From contig JACKGZ010000006.1 of assembly GCA_020639255.1 (NCBI GenBank), positions 1-64,000 on the forward strand: a stretch of 64,000 bases of DNA, read 5' to 3'. Each line of letters starts with the position of its first letter. The first letter of the stretch is position 1. The stretch is from Phycisphaera sp. GTDB lineage: Bacteria > Planctomycetota > Phycisphaerae > Phycisphaerales > UBA1924. The notes beneath the pieces are model-generated. The model did not search any database and was not told where the DNA came from. It saw only the letters and a program-made list of their open reading frames with translations. This document shows positions 59,049 through 64,000 of the stretch, one piece after another. The position numbers were made by a program, and so were the translations under genes.

Positions 59049-59798
59049 TTAGCACCCCATGTTGTAGTTGCTGACCCAGGCCGAGAAGTCCGCTGGAGTG
59101 CAAGCGCCGTCGCCGTTCTGATCGCAACCTGGTGCGTTCGTGTTGAATGCGCCAACCCATGCCGAGAAGTCAGCAGGGGAAACAACGCCATCGCCGTTGA
59201 CGTCTGCAAGGCAAGGATTGGCGATCATTGTTGTTGAGGCGTTGAACGTGATCGATGTGCCGGCATCGTTCGGGGCGGCGACGATCTGGAGCGGGTTCGC
59301 ATCGTCATAGAGAAAGACACCACCGGCAGGGTGTGGGTTGGCCGCGATGAGTTGGATCGTCTCTCCGACTGTTGCGGTGGGGGAGACGGTGACCTCGATC
59401 GTGCAGAGTGTGATCGGATTGGCAGTGCTGAGGTCGGGATTCGAGCCGGCGATGTTGGCCCATTGGCCCGCCACAATCCCAGTGATGGCGTCGATACCGA
59501 CCGAAGACACCCGCGTGCCGTCAGTCATGAACAGGAAGCTCGGAGAGCTGAGTGAGTCGACTTTGTCCTGGCCCGACTGGACTTCAAAGTCGAGTGCAAT
59601 ACCCGCCACAGCGTGGATCGAGGAAGATGGGCTGACGGCTGCACGGATCGCAGCGACGAACGTCTCGCCAGGTGCGACGGATGATGGCGCGACAACATCG
59701 ACGGACACGGACTGAGCCGATGCCTGCGTTGCAAGAAGCAGAACAGCGGGAGCGATCGCAAGGGTGCGTCGTGGTTGGAACGGAGAGATGCTCATCAT
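59049..59798 (-). CDS. Secreted cohesin-like protein with dockerin-like end
   Basis: The ATG at 59798 is preferred over a GTG nine bases earlier. The 249-residue product has a signal peptide (LAIAPAVLLLATQASAQ). A ~150-residue beta-sandwich follows with VSVDVVAPSSVAPGETFVAAIRA, GIALDFEV and TLCTIEVTV, the general layout of cohesin or related carbohydrate-locus domains. Two calcium-loop segments, DVNGDGVVSPADFSAWV and DQNGDGACTPADFSAWV, close the protein. It lies four bases before the PL6-type gene and is probably translated from the same message. Whether the sandwich binds dockerins is unproven. Confidence 0.7.
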   Translation of the reverse strand: MMSISPFQPRRTLAIAPAVLLLATQASAQSVSVDVVAPSSVAPGETFVAAIRAAVSPSSSIHAVAGIALDFEVQSGQDKVDSLSSPSFLFMTDGTRVSSVGIDAITGIVAGQWANIAGSNPDLSTANPITLCTIEVTVSPTATVGETIQLIAANPHPAGGVFLYDDANPLQIVAAPNDAGTSITFNASTTMIANPCLADVNGDGVVSPADFSAWVGAFNTNAPGCDQNGDGACTPADFSAWVSNYNMGC

Positions 59799-59825
59799 GA
59801 TTCTCACTCTTACGACTGAACTTAC

Positions 59826-61892
59826 TTAATGGGTGCCGTGCTCGTGTCCTTCACGGAGTTTGGCACGGAATGGGGCCATCGGCTTGTCACCTACGTTTAC
59901 AATGTTCGTTTCTGGGTTCCATGCCCACGCATATCGGATCTCAACCGGGTCCGGTATGTCGGGCGACCAGACGCGGATGGAATCGCCAGCGATCTCGGCT
60001 TCGGCCCAGATGAAGACGCCGTCATCACCCGCGAGCGAGAAGCCCTTCGGGCGAGCGCCGTCGGTCGTATGGAGACCCTTCGCGGAATCGAGTTCGACTG
60101 TCACGACGCCATCGGAAGACGCGCTGGCGGCGGCGAACGATGGGCTGTGCGCGGTCGGATCGGACTTGCCGTAGACATCCGCCATCGCGATCGCGGCGAG
60201 TCGTTGCCCCACGGGGTACTTGTTGCGTGGATGGATGTCGTCGGGTTCGCCGACGTCGATCGCGACGGCCATGCCGACCGCGGGAAGATCGAGTGCCTTG
60301 GTCTGAGCCTCACGCAGTTCTGCCCAGTCACTCTCTTCGGGCGCTTCGCTGCGAGCGTGGTAATTGGGGAGCTGCACGAAGAGGAACGGCAGGTCATCCG
60401 TCCCGACACCGTGAAGGCCATGCTCGTTCCATGCATTGCGCCAGGCAGTGATCATGGCAGGGAATAACGAGGCATACTCCGCGGCGCGGCCGCCGTTGGA
60501 CTCACCTTGGTACCAGATGACACCCTTGACGGGCAGCCCGGTGATGCAGTGGATCATGCCGTTGTATAAGGCGCTGGGCCTGCGGTGCTGCTGCGCCGAA
60601 GTGACCATGCGCGGTCCTTCGAGCGGGAATTCGCCGTCGAGTGCCTTGGAGTCATGCGAGACTTTGGCTTTCCATGTGCCCGCGAGGGGGAGGAATCCAT
60701 TGGAGGTTTCCAAGTGCATCGCATCGGCCATGCTTCCGAAGCCGCCGGCACTGCGCGTGTCGACGACACGGATCGCGATGACATTCTCGCCGGCTCTCAG
60801 GACATCAGCGGGAACAGTGTAAGAGCGTTCTTTGCGACCTGCCCCGGGCGAGGGATAGTTGAGTCCGCCGACGCGAACTCCGTTGACGTAGGTGTCGTCG
60901 TATTCGTCGACCATACCGAGGTTCAAAGTGGCGGAACCACTCGCCTGAGCTTCGGTCAATGTGATCGCTTTGCGAAGCCAGACAACGCCGTCGATGTTGC
61001 CGAGAATCGGCTCCCAGAACTGTGGCGCATCGAAGGTTGTCCAGTCCGAATCATTGTATGATTCGCTGTTCCATCCCTCTGCGAGACCGGTTTCGTCGGT
61101 CAGTATTCTCTTGATATACGCGGCGTGCTTGGCTTCGTACTCTGCGACCAGTTTCTCGGTTTCTTCAGGAGAGCGATCGTACGAAGGGATCGAGTCGAGA
61201 ATGTTCTGCGCCCAGTCTGATCCATCGCGAAGCGCTGGCTCCGGAGTCCAGGCTTCGGCGGGCGTGCCACCCCAGGTTGACTCGATCATCCCAACAGGAA
61301 CGCCAAGCTCGGACTGGATTTGCCGACCGAAGAAGTAGCCGACCGCCGAGAACCGCCCGGCGTAATCGGGGCCGTCGGGTCGCCAGCCTCTAGAATCGAC
61401 CTGATTGATCGGATCGTTCGACGTTCTGCGGTTGATCTGCATCAGTCGAAACTGGTTGTTATTGGCGTTGGCGATCGCCTCCGCGCCGCGGATGTCGTTC
61501 TCGATACGGAATCCCATGTTCGACTGACCAGAGCAGACCCAGACATCACCAACAAGGATGTTCTTCGAGGTGACGGTTTCTTCGCCATCGGTGATGGTGA
61601 GCGTGTAAGGTCCGCCGGCTTTCATCGCCGGAAAGTCGAGTGTCCATTGCCCATCGTCATCGGCGGTTGCTTTTGCTGACTGGCCGTTGAACTCGGCTGC
61701 AATGTGATCTCCCGGCTCGGACTCACCCCACACGCGGATCGCTGCGTCACGTTGGATAACGGCGTAGCTGGAGAAGTACGGCGACACGCTGAGGTCTTGT
61801 GCGTGTGCGACCGAAGGTAGTGAAATCAACGCAACTGTTCCCGCAAGAATCGAAGCGAGGTGAATTTGCACGGGATTACCGTGATGCATCAT
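59826..61892 (-). CDS. Sialate O-acetylesterase-family (SASA) carbohydrate esterase
   Basis: The ATG at 61892 is chosen because AGGA lies five bases upstream; an earlier in-frame ATG is at 61910. The 688-residue protein has a signal peptide ([18 protein letters not shown]), the SGNH block I motif [10 protein letters not shown] with the nucleophile Ser and the later block [12 protein letters not shown] beta-galactosidase-like jelly roll is inserted (about 280-400: [19 protein letters not shown]). The DDIHPRNK segment provides the Asp-His pair. It probably removes acetyl groups from the polysaccharide, for example acetylated alginate, so the lyases can act. Substrate is inferred. Confidence 0.85.
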   Translation of the reverse strand: MMHHGNPVQIHLASILAGTVALISLPSVAHAQDLSVSPYFSSYAVIQRDAAIRVWGESEPGDHIAAEFNGQSAKATADDDGQWTLDFPAMKAGGPYTLTITDGEETVTSKNILVGDVWVCSGQSNMGFRIENDIRGAEAIANANNNQFRLMQINRRTSNDPINQVDSRGWRPDGPDYAGRFSAVGYFFGRQIQSELGVPVGMIESTWGGTPAEAWTPEPALRDGSDWAQNILDSIPSYDRSPEETEKLVAEYEAKHAAYIKRILTDETGLAEGWNSESYNDSDWTTFDAPQFWEPILGNIDGVVWLRKAITLTEAQASGSATLNLGMVDEYDDTYVNGVRVGGLNYPSPGAGRKERSYTVPADVLRAGENVIAIRVVDTRSAGGFGSMADAMHLETSNGFLPLAGTWKAKVSHDSKALDGEFPLEGPRMVTSAQQHRRPSALYNGMIHCITGLPVKGVIWYQGESNGGRAAEYASLFPAMITAWRNAWNEHGLHGVGTDDLPFLFVQLPNYHARSEAPEESDWAELREAQTKALDLPAVGMAVAIDVGEPDDIHPRNKYPVGQRLAAIAMADVYGKSDPTAHSPSFAAASASSDGVVTVELDSAKGLHTTDGARPKGFSLAGDDGVFIWAEAEIAGDSIRVWSPDIPDPVEIRYAWAWNPETNIVNVGDKPMAPFRAKLREGHEHGTH

Positions 61893-62784
61893 AAATTTCC
61901 TGTACGTCATAGATTTCTTTGTATGGATCGATGCTTGCTTGCACGGCGTCGAGATTCTTCATCTTGTCGGCGTGGCCATCGGCGAAAAGATATGCGGCTT
62001 GCTCTCCACCGTGGCGGTGAGGGTCACCGCTGCCGAGACGGTCGCCGTGTTGGTCGTATGACGCGCCGCCAGGCTGATCGTTCCAGAATGGGTACTTCCA
62101 ACTCGGGTCCGTCGTTCGGCTTGCATCGAGCCAGGTACCGCCGCTGTCTCCGTTGACGATCTTGGACGCCGGGAAGTTGATCTGGAAATATCGCCAGGGT
62201 CGGCCGACGATCCCGTGATCACCGAAATCCGGTGACATGAATGTGTCGTTGAGTGCTTGATCGCCGTAGTTCAAGATGGCGCTGCGGGGGATGTTGAATT
62301 TGTTGAGCTCGGGCGGATAGGAGTACCGCACAAATGGATCCGGCGCAAGCAGCCGCCTGTTCATGCCGATGCCGGTGCGGTAGCTGATCTGATCGGGCAG
62401 ATCGGTATCTCGGAGTTCTTCTTCGGAGAGGAAGGATTTGAACTCGGGACAGCGGAAGACAGCCGAGCGTGCCTCGCGTTCGCCCTGGTCGTTCATGACA
62501 TAGTTGCTCATGATCTGAAACCAGAAGATCGATTGGTTCCCAGGGTTATCCTTGCCGATCACTGGGATGCCGGGCCAGATGATGATGTCGTCGAATGCTG
62601 CTCCGTAGACACCATGCCCGATTCCGATCTGTCTCTGATTGCTCATGCAGAGCGCGGTTTTGCCCGCCTTTCGAGCCTTTCCGAGCGCGGGCAAGAGAAT
62701 GCCGATCAGGAGCGCAATGATCGCGATAACGACCAGAAGTTCAATGAGGGTAAACGCACCCCGCCGTTCAGCACTTCCAAACAT
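61876..62784 (-). CDS. Prepilin-type N-terminal cleavage/methylation protein (planctomycete pseudopilin-like)
   Basis: GGAG eight bases before the ATG supports the start. The 302-residue protein has the leader ERRGA followed by [27 protein letters not shown], the classic class III prepilin site. [21 protein letters not shown] and a C-terminal [10 protein letters not shown] are hallmarks of the planctomycete families of large pseudopilin-like proteins, DUF1559 and relatives. Such proteins are greatly expanded in this phylum and their role is unclear. It sits inside the polysaccharide locus and overlaps the esterase gene by 17 bases, so it may help export or hold the enzymes. Confidence 0.85.
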   Translation of the reverse strand: MFGSAERRGAFTLIELLVVIAIIALLIGILLPALGKARKAGKTALCMSNQRQIGIGHGVYGAAFDDIIIWPGIPVIGKDNPGNQSIFWFQIMSNYVMNDQGEREARSAVFRCPEFKSFLSEEELRDTDLPDQISYRTGIGMNRRLLAPDPFVRYSYPPELNKFNIPRSAILNYGDQALNDTFMSPDFGDHGIVGRPWRYFQINFPASKIVNGDSGGTWLDASRTTDPSWKYPFWNDQPGGASYDQHGDRLGSGDPHRHGGEQAAYLFADGHADKMKNLDAVQASIDPYKEIYDVQEIYDASR

Positions 62785-62907
62785 GAAGCCTTCTCCGTTT
62801 GTGCTGTGCTCGATCGTGCGGCACAGGTCTGGGTGTGAATGGCTTTCGCCGACGTGCCCGCCGGCGAAAGCCTGTCGTGGAGTCTCAGTTCAGAACAAGG
62901 TTGAGCA

Positions 62908-64000
62908 TCACGGGCAGCCCACGTTGAAGTTGGCAACCCATGCGGAGAAGTCGGCAGGCGAGCACATGCCGTCGCCGTTCTGATCGCACTCGGGTGCCAT
63001 TGTGTTGAACGCGGCAACCCACGCCGAGAAGTCGGCGGGCGAGACCATGCCGTCGTGGTTCACGTCGGGCAGGCAGACCGATGCGGCTGGCGTTTCGACG
63101 ACAACATTGTCAACCAGGAACGAAACGATCGGAATGCTGTTGGTCGAGAAGACGATCTCATCGAAGGTGTAGGTTTCGGGGGTGGGGTCGAAGCCGGCTG
63201 TCGCAAGCATGCCATCGACGTACGCCCGTGCATCCATCTCGTCGCCGCGGCGTTCGAGTTCGAGGCGAACGGTGCGTTTGGTCGTTCCGAGTGACCACTG
63301 CGGATCGTCAGAGGTTGCGCCGAGTGCGAAGGTGCCGCCACCGGTCAGCGAGCCGACGAGATCTCGGCGGATCGTGATACTGGAGTCGGGGCTGACGCCG
63401 GTATCCATTTGCACCATGTATCCGGTGTCGTCATCGGTGGTGACGCTGTCACTGGTATCGGCGACAACCGGAGTACCTTCTGAGTTGTACAGCCCGTAGC
63501 GGAATCGCCGATCGGAGTCCGGTGCGAAGCCATCGAGGCGGACATCGAACTGGAACGCGATTTTCTGGCCGTCGGCGAGTGTGACGGGGTCGATGCTGGC
63601 GATCATGGCCCGAGTGCTGGTCGTAGAGACGAACGCGCGGAACGCGTTGCCGGTGCCGATGCCAGCCGAGTCGTCGGCGACGTCGACAAGCATGCCGCTC
63701 ACGCCGCGAGCGAAGAACCACGGGAATCCGAGATCGAGGGCATCATTGACGGGGCCGTCGGCGACGCCGTCGTTGTCGCGGTCGCCGTCCTCAAATCCGT
63801 CTTCCGAGGCCGAGGTTTCGGGCACGGGGACGTAGAGGACTTCGATGTTGTCGACTCGGTAATCGATCGCAGCACCGCTCGTGCCAAATGCGACTGTGTC
63901 GAAGGTGTAATCGAGATTGTTTGCGGTGAGGTCGGCTTCGAGTATCGTGCCTTCTTGGGCAACATTACCGTCAACGACAAGTGCGAAGCTGAGGTCGTTG
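62908..64000 (-). CDS. Dockerin-bearing secreted protein, 5' end outside the window
   Basis: The minus-strand frame is open to the right window edge with no stop between 63825 and 64000, so the gene is truncated at its 5' end. The visible ~363 residues contain two similar jelly-roll-like units. Each ends in a segment of the YTFD-(T/E)(V/I)-F-T-S-RVDN/LVDN type, as in concanavalin-fold domains. The C-terminus is the dockerin-like pair DVNHDGMVSPADFSAWV and DQNGDGMCSPADFSAWV. No catalytic motif is visible. It lies 123 bases upstream of the pseudopilin gene and is probably the leading part of the same cluster. Confidence 0.75.
   Translation of the reverse strand, partial: NDLSFALVVDGNVAQEGTILEADLTANNLDYTFDTVAFGTSGAAIDYRVDNIEVLYVPVPETSASEDGFEDGDRDNDGVADGPVNDALDLGFPWFFARGVSGMLVDVADDSAGIGTGNAFRAFVSTTSTRAMIASIDPVTLADGQKIAFQFDVRLDGFAPDSDRRFRYGLYNSEGTPVVADTSDSVTTDDDTGYMVQMDTGVSPDSSITIRRDLVGSLTGGGTFALGATSDDPQWSLGTTKRTVRLELERRGDEMDARAYVDGMLATAGFDPTPETYTFDEIVFSTNSIPIVSFLVDNVVVETPAASVCLPDVNHDGMVSPADFSAWVAAFNTMAPECDQNGDGMCSPADFSAWVANFNVGCP

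Overview
The window looks like chromosomal DNA of a planctomycete of the class Phycisphaerae. This is inferred from several features: mostly GC-rich coding with GTG starts; secreted proteins ending in dockerin-like calcium-loop pairs of the ADFSAWV type; three pairs of ECF-like sigma factors and Ser/Thr kinases; a prepilin-type [18 protein letters not shown] leader; and a large RHS protein with a signal peptide. No rRNA or complete tRNA gene is present to confirm the taxon.

Layout. (1) 0.3-3.0 kb, minus strand: a four-gene TIR, TIR, SLOG, TIR-like operon, a probable nucleotide-signalling defence module. (2) 3.2-5.4 kb: a secreted protein with a dockerin-like pair and six tandem PPC-like domains. 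(3) 5.5-8.9 kb, minus strand: an operon for a small helical protein, a TSPPY-type DNA methyltransferase and a HerA/DUF87-type ATPase with a C-terminal PD-(D/E)XK-like nuclease; three or four unrecognised genes follow at 9.1-11.1 kb, one encoding a membrane protein. Together 0.3-11.1 kb reads as a defence-rich accessory stretch. (4) 12.5-20.7 kb: a 2,499-residue RHS/YD-repeat protein ending in a restriction-endonuclease-like toxin domain, followed two bases later by a DUF4304-like putative immunity gene. (5) 20.8-21.05 kb: two diverged copies of a ~127 bp direct repeat.

(6) 21.1-30.9 kb, minus strand: a twelve-gene type II secretion operon in the order D-E-F-G-H-I-J-K-(C-like)-(L-like)-(M-like)-TPR lipoprotein. 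Every junction overlaps, nine of the eleven by exactly four bases. (7) 31-37.5 kb: a visibly AT-richer segment with a PilZ protein, an ECF-like sigma factor, a kinase with a beta-propeller-like tail and a DFS motif, a small glycine-containing protein and a CI/XRE-type regulator. (8) 37.2-47.2 kb: a stretch bracketed by two 30 bp tRNA-Gly 3'-end fragments. It holds a second kinase/sigma pair and three secreted proteins that share an almost identical C-terminal dockerin-like cassette.

(9) 47.4-52.5 kb: an Rv2258c-like methyltransferase, a third ECF-like sigma factor, an unrecognised gene and a third kinase with a TPR tail. (10) 52.6-64.0 kb: a probable alginate/polyuronate utilisation locus with a sodium/solute symporter, a LacI-type regulator, a PF05426-type lyase, a PL6-type lyase with a C-terminal dockerin-like domain, a cohesin-like/dockerin protein, a SASA-family acetylesterase, a pseudopilin-like protein and a dockerin protein cut by the window edge.

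How the parts fit: the type II secretion machine may export the many signal-peptide and dockerin-bearing proteins, including the lyases. LacI regulation and the ECF/kinase pairs would set when they are made. The TIR/SLOG and ATPase-methyltransferase operons, and the RHS toxin-immunity pair, are conflict systems. These functional links are inferences from sequence motifs and gene order; no database search was run.
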